DNA of 44,258 nucleotides from Bilamarchaeum sp050303335 (GTDB taxonomy: Archaea > Micrarchaeota > Micrarchaeia > Anstonellales > Bilamarchaeaceae), in NCBI GenBank assembly GCA_050303335.1, contig JBNLBN010000008.1, positions 1 to 44,258 of the forward strand, in the 5' to 3' direction. Every line of letters starts with the position of its first letter. Position 1 is the first letter of the stretch. Both the position numbers and the translations under genes were made by a program. Under the pieces are notes generated by a model that had not been told where the DNA came from, made no database searches, and saw only the letters and a program-made list of their open reading frames with translations. This document shows positions 16,162 to 23,586 of this stretch, one piece after another.

Positions 16162-16869
16162 ATGAGAGCATTCATATTTTCATTAGATGCCTTTATTGCA
16201 TTCACGCTGGCGCTGGTTGCTATTTACTCGCTCATATTCTTTTCAAGCGTCCCGTCATCATATTATTACCTGCTCACACAGGGCCATTACCTTACGAGGG
16301 ATGTCCTGATGTCACTTTCGACGACGCCCTGTTCTGACAGCTACGGGATCTGCTCATCAAGCGGTTCCCTTCTCGACAGCATCGTCTCTGAGGACAATGT
16401 GAATTTCCAGAAGAACCTTATCCAGAATACTGTGGGGGAGATGGTTCCCGACCAGTTCGGATACAGGATGGAAGTAAGTTCAAACAACGGCGGATCCTGG
16501 GTGGTGGTCTATGATACTGCCAACGAACCGGCAGACGAGCATGCCAAGCGGAGCAAGAAGCTTACAGTCTCGTCGCAGGTGATCAGCTTCGGGTATTCGG
16601 GAAAAGTGAACAAGCTCAACGAATCCCCCTACAATTATCTATCATGCGGCGGCGCTGGAAACGAGGATGGATCAGGTAGCGGATCAACCACTGCAGGAGG
16701 AGACGACTGGGGAATAATCACCTGCGGTGTGCTTGAGGTCTCAGGAGGAGGAAACGGATCCTCAACTGAGGAAGTCGCAATCGGAAACATTCACCCGAGC
16801 AATATCTTCGGAGGCGACATTGTGCCATCATCAGATGTCAGAGTGGTGAGGTTCACCGTTTACATATAG
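16162..16869 (+). CDS. Pilin-like secreted protein with N-terminal helix
   Basis: The first gene of a five-gene pilin-like operon encodes 235 residues. The N-terminus MRAFIFSLDAFIAFTLALVA is a short charged head followed directly by a pilin-type hydrophobic helix. It shares FS-x-DA with the last gene of the operon (QYFSFDAIVA) but lacks the Gln of classical class III signal peptides. The rest is an outside domain with a Gly/Ser-rich stretch (about 190-205). I chose ATG 16162 from the TATA box; the frame is open earlier. A minor filament subunit or initiator is the likely role. A named family is not recognised. Confidence 0.7.
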   Translation: MRAFIFSLDAFIAFTLALVAIYSLIFFSSVPSSYYYLLTQGHYLTRDVLMSLSTTPCSDSYGICSSSGSLLDSIVSEDNVNFQKNLIQNTVGEMVPDQFGYRMEVSSNNGGSWVVVYDTANEPADEHAKRSKKLTVSSQVISFGYSGKVNKLNESPYNYLSCGGAGNEDGSGSGSTTAGGDDWGIITCGVLEVSGGGNGSSTEEVAIGNIHPSNIFGGDIVPSSDVRVVRFTVYI

Positions 16870-16878
16870 GGTGGAAAC

Positions 16879-18408
16879 ATGGATAGGAAAGGATTTTTAT
16901 TCACGGTAACTGTCTTCCTTGTGCTCACATATATTCTTCTTTCGATTTCAGTCTGGGTGAAGGCAATAGAGACTTCGGAAAGGACATTCTCGGAATTCTA
17001 CAAGGAATCCACTGTGGAACTCGCAATCGAGCAGGTAACTCCGCAGAAGCTTGACAACGTAACATACATAATAATGAACAGGAACCTAGCGAGGCTGAAT
17101 GACCATACGATCGATGATCCTGTGCTTCCTGGTCCGGACGATGACCAGAATTACAACCTGAGGTCAGTGATGTACGAATTGCTGGTTGACGGAAGCACAG
17201 ACTCTGCTTATTTCGTCGGTGCCGCTGTTCCTGAGGAGAACGACTCCTCGATCATGGCATGGGGGGAAAACCTCAACGCATCGCTCCTTGCAATCGGGGT
17301 CTACATCAGCGATCTCGAGGTATATGACTTCGAGATAAACCAGACCAGCCACAGGTATGTGGACTATTCATTCAGCATGGACCTCCAGATGAAGGACTTC
17401 TCAAACACTACATCCGTAACGAGGACCTATGATATAAGCAACAGGATCGACATCTCCGGACTGGTGGATCCAGCACTTGCGCGGCTCTCCAGGGAAAATG
17501 CAGGAGAGGACCTTACAGTCTACAGGCAGTTCTTCTTTGACAGCGCATATGATTCTCCCTCGTCAATTTCGGCAAGGGAGGTGGCGAATGTCGAGGGCGG
17601 CCAGGGCTGGCTCTACGGCCCGATAGTTCTTGCAAACGGGACAGCAAACCTTGTTCCGGAAGGAACTGACATCGCACCATCAAGAAGAGGAAAATACATA
17701 CTTGTCGGAACCTTCGACGAGATCAGGTCATTGGGGCAGGACATCTACAACCAGTTCGGCGGATTTATACTTACGAACGAGGCAGAACTCAGCGACGGAT
17801 CCTGCGGATCAGTGGAGGACAATACCTTCAACCCGCTAACATGCGACAACGGAGAGAGGGTGCTCGGATTCCCGCGAACGGCCAAACCATATGTGGTATC
17901 CCCGGGATTCTCAACAAGCGATGCGACCATCTGCCCGATACTGGATGGAAGCAACGAGACTGCAAAATGCGTTCTGATTCTGAATACCTACCTGGAAGGC
18001 GACGTGGCTGAAAGCCCTGGAAGGAAGAGGCAGACAAGCGATTCGGGAATCTTCTCGATCGAGACTGCGAGGGACTTTGTCATGTGCGGATACTACACCA
18101 ACAATGAGGATGCACCATCATATCTCCAGAGGCTCATGAACGATTCATATTCATTCTCAAGCCCGTACGGGGTCGAGACGTTCGTAATCGGCAATTTCGC
18201 TAACGACTATGACATCTATGACACTGCAAGCAGGCTGGACCGCGAGCTTTACGGCGGCGAGGCAATAAAGATAATGGGACTTCCCGGATGCAGGGATTAC
18301 GCATCCTGTTCGGACAGTCCGATAACAGGAATCTTCGCCCTGAGCGAGGAAGCGATAGAACATTACGGGCTTGAAGATATAGCCTGTGACAACGGGAGGT
18401 GCGGATGA
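16879..18408 (+). CDS. Large secreted protein with pilin-like N-terminus
   Basis: The 509-residue product begins MDRKGFLFTVTVFLVLTYIL, a basic KG head and one hydrophobic helix as in type IV pilins, followed by a large outside region. The outer part has several N-x-S/T sites and clustered cysteines (for example CGSVEDNTFNPLTC and CRDYASC), so disulfides and glycosylation are plausible. Its size and place between smaller pilins suggest a tip adhesin or surface protein assembled on the filament. No catalytic motif is seen. It overlaps the next gene at ATGATGA, so translation is coupled. Confidence 0.7.
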   Translation: MDRKGFLFTVTVFLVLTYILLSISVWVKAIETSERTFSEFYKESTVELAIEQVTPQKLDNVTYIIMNRNLARLNDHTIDDPVLPGPDDDQNYNLRSVMYELLVDGSTDSAYFVGAAVPEENDSSIMAWGENLNASLLAIGVYISDLEVYDFEINQTSHRYVDYSFSMDLQMKDFSNTTSVTRTYDISNRIDISGLVDPALARLSRENAGEDLTVYRQFFFDSAYDSPSSISAREVANVEGGQGWLYGPIVLANGTANLVPEGTDIAPSRRGKYILVGTFDEIRSLGQDIYNQFGGFILTNEAELSDGSCGSVEDNTFNPLTCDNGERVLGFPRTAKPYVVSPGFSTSDATICPILDGSNETAKCVLILNTYLEGDVAESPGRKRQTSDSGIFSIETARDFVMCGYYTNNEDAPSYLQRLMNDSYSFSSPYGVETFVIGNFANDYDIYDTASRLDRELYGGEAIKIMGLPGCRDYASCSDSPITGIFALSEEAIEHYGLEDIACDNGRCG

Positions 18409-18824
18409 TGAGGGGACAGACTTCACTTGAACTGCTGGTCACGATCGGAATAGTATTCGCATTCACGATACCGGTATTGTTCCTCCTGCTTTCGGCAACA
18501 TCCATCGGCTTTGAGGACACCTCAAAGGCGCAGGCAGACGCTTCTGCAAGGACGCTTGCCGATGCCATGAACTCAGTCTACGCCCAGGGGCCCGGCGCAA
18601 GCAGGGTGATACTATTGAACGTCCCCTCCAATACAGAGGAGATAGTAGCAACGGAGAGCGAGGCGATAGTCCGCATCCAGACCGGCGCGGGCATATTCGA
18701 GGCGGCATCACCAACGATTGCTGAAATCAGCGGCGATTCCCAGACGCTCGGCAAGAAGACCGGGCTTTTCGTTCTGAGGATAGAAAACAATGCGAATGGC
18801 GAGGTAGAGCTCATTGAGGAATAA
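18408..18824 (+). CDS. Type IV pilin-like protein, class III signal peptide
   Basis: The head MRGQTSLELLVTIGIVFAFT is a textbook class III signal peptide: a short basic stretch, G, then Q at +1 and E at +5, and a hydrophobic helix. In archaea with Epd-like pili such proteins are cut before the glutamine by an EppA-type peptidase. The mature part is about 135 residues. Starts at 18405 and 18408 are both possible; GGAGGTG (18395-18401) suits either. A GTG at 18399 leaves the frame open earlier but is less likely. The gene overlaps both neighbours. Probable structural or minor pilin. Confidence 0.82.
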   Translation: MRGQTSLELLVTIGIVFAFTIPVLFLLLSATSIGFEDTSKAQADASARTLADAMNSVYAQGPGASRVILLNVPSNTEEIVATESEAIVRIQTGAGIFEAASPTIAEISGDSQTLGKKTGLFVLRIENNANGEVELIEE

Positions 18825-19260
18825 GGGCCAGGTGGCAACCGAATTCATGCTCTATACCACGATATTCATGTTCGTGGCGATTGCGGCATTCATCGTCGTA
18901 AACCAGGTCCAGAGCAACGAGATTCCGATGCAGCAGAATACGGTTGCAAGGGAGATCGGAGAAGGATTCTCGACGATATTCACCCTCTCTGTAAAAGGAG
19001 GGACCGGCTTCGCGTACAACTACACATTTCCGAGGACCATATTCGGAACGCCTTACAAGATCAATTTCCTCGATTCATCGATTATCCTGGAATGGCCGGG
19101 TTCATACGGAAATTACAGCGCTTCATTCGATATCCCGCACTACAATTACCGGTATGAGGGATGCGTAAACAGCCGAGTTCTGCTAAGTTCGGAATGCGGC
19201 AACATGCTCATGTTTGAAAATGATGGTGAGAATCTCACCATAACTCAGGTGAACTCATGA
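18814..19260 (+). CDS. Type IV pilin-like protein, class III signal peptide, TTG start
   Basis: The product has 148 residues and starts at TTG 18814, inside the end of the previous gene. This is the only start that leaves a proper short head (MRNKGQVATEF: basic, G, Q at +1, E at +5). GAGGT at 18801-18805 is a suitable ribosome-binding site. The hydrophobic helix MFVAIAAFIVV follows, then an outside domain with aromatic residues, N-x-S/T sites and two cysteines (GCVNSR and SSECGN). It ends with ATGA overlapping the next gene. Probable pilin; role within the filament unknown. Confidence 0.8.
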   Translation: MRNKGQVATEFMLYTTIFMFVAIAAFIVVNQVQSNEIPMQQNTVAREIGEGFSTIFTLSVKGGTGFAYNYTFPRTIFGTPYKINFLDSSIILEWPGSYGNYSASFDIPHYNYRYEGCVNSRVLLSSECGNMLMFENDGENLTITQVNS

Positions 19261-19733
19261 AAGGACAATATTTCAGTTTTGATGCTATAGTAGCCTCGGT
19301 CATATTCGTTTTGGCACTCGTTGCCCTGTTATCCTACTGGCACAGCGTAAGGTCGTTCCTGGATTTCCAGAGTGACGCCCTTTCCAAGGAAGCTGTCAAG
19401 CTTTCAGGCACGCTCTATGCGCCGCCAGGGCCGAATCCGAGCTGCAATTCAATCGATCGCCTGGGATTTGCAAACGGCTGGGATGACCGAAGGCTCAATG
19501 AATCAGTCATATTATGCGCAAGCGCACAGGATATGGAATGGCTCAGGGAGACTACAGGTTCATCCTTCAACTTCTCAATCCGGGTCGAGAACCTTGCAGA
19601 CAATTCCGTGATTTCGATCGGCGGCCCTCTAGACGATGCCAACGAGATCTCGAGGATAAGGCGGCTTGCTACTGTGGAGCAGGCAGACAACACCAACTAC
19701 CTGGCAGCAATAGACATCTCAGTGTATAGATGA
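19257..19733 (+). CDS. Pilin-like protein with FS-x-DA head
   Basis: The 158-residue product begins MKGQYFSFDAIVASVIFVLA, combining the KGQ head of class III signal peptides with the FS-x-DA pattern of the first pilin in this operon. One hydrophobic helix is followed by an outside domain with two cysteines (SCNSID, ILCASA). It starts on the previous stop (ATGA) and its own stop overlaps the GNAT gene, so it is the last pilin of the operon. A minor subunit is likely; no family name can be assigned. Confidence 0.75.
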   Translation: MKGQYFSFDAIVASVIFVLALVALLSYWHSVRSFLDFQSDALSKEAVKLSGTLYAPPGPNPSCNSIDRLGFANGWDDRRLNESVILCASAQDMEWLRETTGSSFNFSIRVENLADNSVISIGGPLDDANEISRIRRLATVEQADNTNYLAAIDISVYR

Positions 19734-20131
19734 TCCGCCTTGCAGCAGCAGAAGAGCTTCCTCTGGTCCAGGAGATACGGAGGATCGTTTTTATCGAAGG
19801 GCAGAATGTCCCATCTGAGATCGAGCGGGACGGCCTTGACCAGTCTTGCAGGCATGTGATTGCTTTTTCTGACGGAAAGCCTGTTGGGACATTGAGGATT
19901 CGTGAAACGGATGAAGGCCTCAAGCTGGAACGTATTGCCGTCCTGGAGGACTATCGCAACCGGGGCATAGGCAAAGCGATGATAAAATTCGTCCTGTCAA
20001 GTTTCAAGGGAAAAATATACATGAATGCCCAGTACTACCTTCTTGATTATTATAAAAAAATGGGGTTCGTCCCAGCCGGGAAGAAGTTCCTTGAAGCGGG
20101 AATCGAACATATAAAAATGGAAAAAAATTAA
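19730..20131 (+). CDS. GNAT-family N-acetyltransferase
   Basis: This is a 133-residue GNAT enzyme. The acetyl-CoA pyrophosphate loop is YRNRGIGKAM (75-84), preceded by the expected beta strand LERIAVLEDY. MNAQYYLLDYYKKMGFVPAG near the end matches the motif B region. The overall pattern resembles ElaA/YitI-like members. The acceptor is unknown. The start overlaps the last pilin gene by four bases, so it may be cotranslated with the pilins and could act on them, although this is only positional. It overlaps dnaG tail to tail by four bases. Confidence 0.9.
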   Translation: MIRLAAAEELPLVQEIRRIVFIEGQNVPSEIERDGLDQSCRHVIAFSDGKPVGTLRIRETDEGLKLERIAVLEDYRNRGIGKAMIKFVLSSFKGKIYMNAQYYLLDYYKKMGFVPAGKKFLEAGIEHIKMEKN

Positions 20132-21426
20132 TTATTTTTTGTAACTATCTCAATATTTTCAGGAACCTTGTTGACGTTTCCAATCTTCAGGCCCACGAGC
20201 ACTTTCACTCCCTGTTTGGATGCAAGGTCTGCAAGCCTCTGGGTTATTATCCCGTCGAACACGATGGCATTGACGTCCTTGGTCTCTCCGAGGGATTTTA
20301 TAACGTCCCTGACGGCAACCTCCTTCGTCCTTTCCATGCTGCTGTTGTAGAATCTTGCCCTGAGGGAATTGGAAAGCTCCTCCAGTTCCTTCATGAAGTC
20401 GTTGGCCTTCACGATCGGCTGGGGTTCCGGCTCCTCCCTCTTCTTTTTCTTTCTGTGGTCTCTTTGATCCCTAGAAGACTGCTCTCTCTGCTCCCTGTTG
20501 GGTTGATCTCTTGGAGGCTGCTCTCTTGGAGGTTGTTCTCTTGGGGGTTCAGGTACAGCGCTCCTGAATCTGGGCGTTTCCTCAACCCTCCTTTCGGTCT
20601 TCCTGTTGTTCTGCTCGAATGGAAGCCTGTTCCTCAGGTATTTTATTATCTCCTTTCTTGTCAGTTCCTCCACTTCGATCCCGGTCGGTGCCCTTGCTAT
20701 GAAATCAATGTCGACTCCGCCCTGGACAAGCTCATTGAGGATCATGTCCCCGCCGCGGTCGCCGTCAAGGAAAACAGTCACTTCCTTTTTCTTTGAAAGA
20801 TCAAGTATTGTCCTGTTTACCTTCGCACCGCCGATAGCTACGACGTTCGTTATGTCGTTCTTGAGGAGGTTTATGACATCAGCCCTGCCCTCGACAAGGA
20901 TCACGTCGTTGCTTCGATCCACGCTCGGCCCTGCAGGTATCCTGTCAGGTCCCCATGTGGATATCTCAGCGGTCTTCACTTCGTCACGGACCATCTGGGA
21001 AATCTCCTTGCTTTCAGGAATCTCGGTATTGAGGAGGTTCTTGAGCAGGCTCTTAGCCCGGTCTACAAGGATCTTCCTCTTGCTGTTCCTGGTATCTTCG
21101 ACCTTGCCGATCCTGAGTTTTGCTTCGCAGGGACCGACACGGTCTACTGTCTCGAGTGCTGCTGCAATGATGCAGGTCTCGACCATGTCAAGGCTGCTCG
21201 GGATCTTTATCGTTCCGACAGTCTTTCCTGACTTCGGTGAAAGATCAACTTCGATCCTGCCGATCCTTCCGTTTTTCTGAAGGTCCCTAAGATCAAGCTC
21301 GTCCCCAAGCAATCCCTCGGTCTGACCGAAGATCGCGCCAACTACGTCCGGCTTTTCAACCAGACCCCCGATCTCCACATCCGTGTAGATCAGGTATTTT
21401 ACTGTATCAATGTACGTTTTTGCCAT
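20128..21426 (-). CDS. dnaG: Archaeal DnaG (toprim-domain, primase-like and exosome-associated protein)
   Basis: Archaeal DnaG has a Toprim catalytic domain and is known both as a primase-like enzyme and as a subunit of the RNA exosome. The 432-residue product starts MAKTYIDTVKYLIYTDVEIG, as in the family. Toprim residues are E179 in VEGRAD and D221/D223 in LDGDRGGD. Between about 290 and 335 there is a low-complexity linker of REQPP-type repeats ending in a lysine run, which is unusual in length. The C-terminal domain (345-432) is conserved. The frame is open upstream, but SD-like AGGTGAT sits just before ATG 21426, inside a hairpin loop (see separate entry), and a structured element lies further upstream. 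Confidence 0.94.
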   Translation of the reverse strand: MAKTYIDTVKYLIYTDVEIGGLVEKPDVVGAIFGQTEGLLGDELDLRDLQKNGRIGRIEVDLSPKSGKTVGTIKIPSSLDMVETCIIAAALETVDRVGPCEAKLRIGKVEDTRNSKRKILVDRAKSLLKNLLNTEIPESKEISQMVRDEVKTAEISTWGPDRIPAGPSVDRSNDVILVEGRADVINLLKNDITNVVAIGGAKVNRTILDLSKKKEVTVFLDGDRGGDMILNELVQGGVDIDFIARAPTGIEVEELTRKEIIKYLRNRLPFEQNNRKTERRVEETPRFRSAVPEPPREQPPREQPPRDQPNREQREQSSRDQRDHRKKKKREEPEPQPIVKANDFMKELEELSNSLRARFYNSSMERTKEVAVRDVIKSLGETKDVNAIVFDGIITQRLADLASKQGVKVLVGLKIGNVNKVPENIEIVTKNN

Positions 21427-21443
21427 TATATCACCTATAATGG
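21423..21443 (-). promoter_or_regulatory. Hairpin enclosing the dnaG ribosome-binding site and start codon
   Basis: On the minus strand CCATTATA and TATAATGG form a perfect 8-base inverted repeat with a 5-base loop GGTGA. The loop is the core of the ribosome-binding site and the 3' arm contains the dnaG ATG. Folding would hide the start codon while leaving the binding site in the loop, so translation could be controlled. Confidence 0.55.
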
Positions 21444-21457
21444 ACCCAGAAAGAGTG

Positions 21458-21553
21458 ACTGTGCACTGTTGACCGCCCTTAAGGGCCTTCCCCACCTTTC
21501 GATGCGGACAGTTCCATCACGGCTTATAGCTCCGGTGGCCATCCATGCACAGT
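21458..21553 (-). ncRNA. Candidate structured RNA in the dnaG leader
   Basis: The minus strand between the CBS gene and dnaG starts with ACTGTGCA and ends with TGCACAGT, a perfect 8-base closing stem about 96 bases apart end to end. Inside, CCACC can pair with GGTGG, and three local hairpins are possible: GCT/AGC around ATA (21522-21530), GATG/CATC around a GGAACTGTCC core (21501-21518), and GCCC/GGGC around TTAA (21475-21486). No coding frame or tRNA signature fits. I do not recognise a riboswitch class. It could be a leader regulatory RNA or a processed small RNA; the strand is inferred from the dnaG context. Confidence 0.5.
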
Positions 21554-21560
21554 ATTGGCA

Positions 21561-21980
21561 TTATTGTGAAGCTTTCTCTTCCAGCAATTCCATCACGACT
21601 GGAAGTATCTTTGTGATATCGCCTTCACTTACTATTCCTACGAGTTTTTCATCTTGGATCACAGCAAGGCGCTTTACTTTATTGTCTTTCATCTCCTTTA
21701 CTGCGTCTTCGATTGGACTATCAGGACGAACTGCTTTGAGCGGCTTCGACATAATCTCCTTAACAAATGTCTTTTTCGGATCTTTCTCCTTGGCAACCAC
21801 CCTTCGCACCAGATCTTTCTCTGTTATGATGCCGTCAGGGCGTTTGTCGTCATTTACTACTATGATCGATCCTACATGATCTTTATTCATCAATTTTGCC
21901 ACATCAAGAGCAGTTTTGCCATAAGGGATAGTTATGACGTTCTCGGTCATAATGTCTCCTACTCTTAAATCTGAACCCAT
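21561..21980 (-). CDS. Tandem CBS-domain protein
   Basis: The 139 residues consist of two CBS motifs (about 8-62 and 74-130), each with the typical IM-S/T...V start (DIMTENVITI and EIMSKPLKAV) and GIITEKDL or GIVSEGDI near the end. Such pairs bind adenine nucleotides or similar ligands and usually sense energy or redox state. There is no attached catalytic domain. A TATA box (CCTTATAAAC, 22003-22012) lies 28 bases from the ATG, so the message is leaderless. It lies upstream of the dnaG leader on the same strand, and no clear separate dnaG promoter is visible, so the two may be cotranscribed. Confidence 0.93.
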   Translation of the reverse strand: MGSDLRVGDIMTENVITIPYGKTALDVAKLMNKDHVGSIIVVNDDKRPDGIITEKDLVRRVVAKEKDPKKTFVKEIMSKPLKAVRPDSPIEDAVKEMKDNKVKRLAVIQDEKLVGIVSEGDITKILPVVMELLEEKASQ

Positions 21981-22002
21981 GATTGTATCACTACTTGGAA
22001 AT

Positions 22003-22012
22003 CCTTATAAAC
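22003..22012 (-). promoter_or_regulatory. TATA box of the CBS-domain gene
   Basis: On the minus strand GTTTATAAGG is centred 28 bases upstream of the CBS-gene ATG at 21980, the spacing of a leaderless archaeal promoter. Confidence 0.6.
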
Positions 22013-22078
22013 AGATTTCCAATTCCATATCTGCACAAAACAGTTTAAAAATATACCCTTTTTACCACTTTTTGAAAC

Positions 22079-22091
22079 ACTTTATAAATAC
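22079..22091 (+). promoter_or_regulatory. TATA box of the HEAT-like protein gene
   Basis: ACTTTATAAATAC is centred 26 bases ahead of ATG 22111. It argues for that start over the in-frame ATG at 22093, which lies too close to the box. A weaker box (TTTAAAAATATACC, 22044-22057) could serve 22093. Confidence 0.5.
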
Positions 22092-22110
22092 TATGCTGCA
22101 GAAAATACTT

Positions 22111-23115
22111 ATGGCTGAAGACACTCCAGAGCAGGTGCTCTCAATCGTTTTATCAAATAAACTTCCCGATTTGAAAATCTCAGAGTGGAGGCAGGTTATC
22201 GGACATGCGGAAGCTCATCATGATTCCGAAAGGGCTGCCTTGTTTTTGTCCGAGCTGATGGCCCACCAGGGCACATTGCCCAAAGAAACAGGCAGAGGAT
22301 ACATCACAACAATAAATTCCCCTGTTTCAGATGCGGCAATAGCTGCATTCGGCAATCTGATGAATGCTCCCCAGGATTATGATACTTCCTGGCTTTGCAG
22401 CATAACAACGGGGGACCTCGATGAACGAATTAGGGTTCCGGCAGGGCTTAAGGCAGTCAGGCAGATGAAGGCGATCCCTGACAAGGAAGAAGCTGTCAAA
22501 CAATTGTGTTTATTCATTTCAAAAGGCCATAGATTTCCTAAGTCTGGAAGAGAGACTTTTGTTTTGAGGAATCCTGTCTTGGATTCCGCACTGGCGGCAT
22601 TCAAGGAGGTTCTGAAGGATGCAAAACTCGAAACCGACTGGCTTATCGGAAAAGCAAAAGAAGATTGCCATCAGACTGTCCGTGTTGCATGCGGGCTGAA
22701 AGCCGTCAGGCAGATGGAAGAAAAAAGGGATACGCAGGGCTTGTTCACTGTAGCATGCGAATATTCGGCCTATCCAATGGTACAGTATGGGATGAGCATA
22801 ACAAATCCTATAGTCGATTCAGCAATAAAGAAGCTCGGCGACCTCATCAAGGATCCTTCGTGCGTTGTGAGCCAGAATGCACTCCTCAGGATAGCTTCCA
22901 GCCGAAATGCCGACCGAAGTTTCAGGTACCTGGCAGCTGCAAAATATGCAAGGCAGGCGACTACGAGGTCTGAAGTGGAGAGCCTTTACAATATCACTGA
23001 TCTTGGAATATCGGAACTTGTCAGGAGAAGGCTAGTGGAACTAAAAGATGAGCACCGCGCTGCAACAGGCACGAAGGCTCTAGCAGCCCCGGCAAAAAAC
23101 AAAATTACTTGTTAA
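22111..23115 (+). CDS. Alpha-solenoid protein with HEAT-like repeats
   Basis: The predicted product has 334 residues from ATG 22111 (340 from 22093). It is helical throughout, with internal repeats. NSPVSDAAIAAFGNLM, RNPVLDSALAAFKEVL and TNPIVDSAIKKLGDLI mark three copies, and RVPAGLKAVRQM and RVACGLKAVRQM mark two of the intervening helices. This suggests a HEAT-like scaffold that binds proteins. No catalytic residues or membrane segment are seen. A second HEAT-like gene converges on it with an 11-base overlap. Not recognised as a named family; the frame is open well upstream but the promoter supports the shorter form. Confidence 0.75.
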   Translation: MAEDTPEQVLSIVLSNKLPDLKISEWRQVIGHAEAHHDSERAALFLSELMAHQGTLPKETGRGYITTINSPVSDAAIAAFGNLMNAPQDYDTSWLCSITTGDLDERIRVPAGLKAVRQMKAIPDKEEAVKQLCLFISKGHRFPKSGRETFVLRNPVLDSALAAFKEVLKDAKLETDWLIGKAKEDCHQTVRVACGLKAVRQMEEKRDTQGLFTVACEYSAYPMVQYGMSITNPIVDSAIKKLGDLIKDPSCVVSQNALLRIASSRNADRSFRYLAAAKYARQATTRSEVESLYNITDLGISELVRRRLVELKDEHRAATGTKALAAPAKNKITC

Positions 23116-23497
23116 TCGTTATCTTCCTTCTCTGCATCGGTTCAATCCTTCTTAGTATTGTAGGTCTTGGAAGATCGTCACCGCTTTCACCGCTTGTAAT
23201 CATGAAATGATATGCATCCATCTCTCTTTCTGCATCTTTCCTCTCATCGCTTCCTTCAACAAACTCCCTCATCGTACTTTTAAGGCCGGAAAGGTATATC
23301 AGCTGAGGATCCCTTTTCAGGATATTAACAATGGCATGAACCGCAAGCTCCCGGACATCCTGGTTTTCTGATTTGATGCATCCGACCAGACCTGGAAGGT
23401 CATCAGCACCTCCAAGATCATTAAGAATCCAGATCGCACTCATGACAATCTTGTCATCAGGATCCTTCAAGGCTTGATTTAGCGTTTCATAAACCAT
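23105..23497 (-). CDS. Small HEAT-repeat protein
   Basis: I start this gene at ATG 23497 (130 residues) because ATATGTTTAAAG lies 26 bases upstream on its strand; a longer frame to 23548 is possible. The segment QALKDPDDKIVMSAIWILNDLGGADDLPGLVGCIKSENQDVRELAVHAIVNIL contains two HEAT repeats with the usual D-x-x-V/I-R-x-x-A pattern. The C-terminus is charged (LRRIEPMQRRKITINK). It probably binds a protein or a nucleic acid. It overlaps the larger HEAT-like gene tail to tail by 11 bases and is divergent from leuS. Confidence 0.75.
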   Translation of the reverse strand: MVYETLNQALKDPDDKIVMSAIWILNDLGGADDLPGLVGCIKSENQDVRELAVHAIVNILKRDPQLIYLSGLKSTMREFVEGSDERKDAEREMDAYHFMITSGESGDDLPRPTILRRIEPMQRRKITINK

Positions 23498-23554
23498 ATC
23501 TGATAGTTGAATGAAAGTCTTTAAACATATTGTCATTACTTGCCACAAAACACA

Positions 23555-23564
23555 CTATTTAATC
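23555..23564 (+). promoter_or_regulatory. TATA box of leuS
   Basis: CTATTTAATC is centred 28 bases ahead of the leuS ATG at 23587. A separate box at 23518-23531 faces the divergent HEAT gene. Confidence 0.5.
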
Positions 23565-23586
23565 TTTTACTAATAATATCCGTCGT

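Noticed and set aside
21466..21545. tRNA or tRNA-like gene in the dnaG leader
   Set aside because: The closing stem and three hairpins give a cloverleaf-like outline, but there is no TTCGA-type T loop, no recognisable anticodon arm and no D-loop GG.
21934..22110. Upstream extension of the HEAT-like protein
   Set aside because: It would cover both divergent promoters and the CBS gene start.
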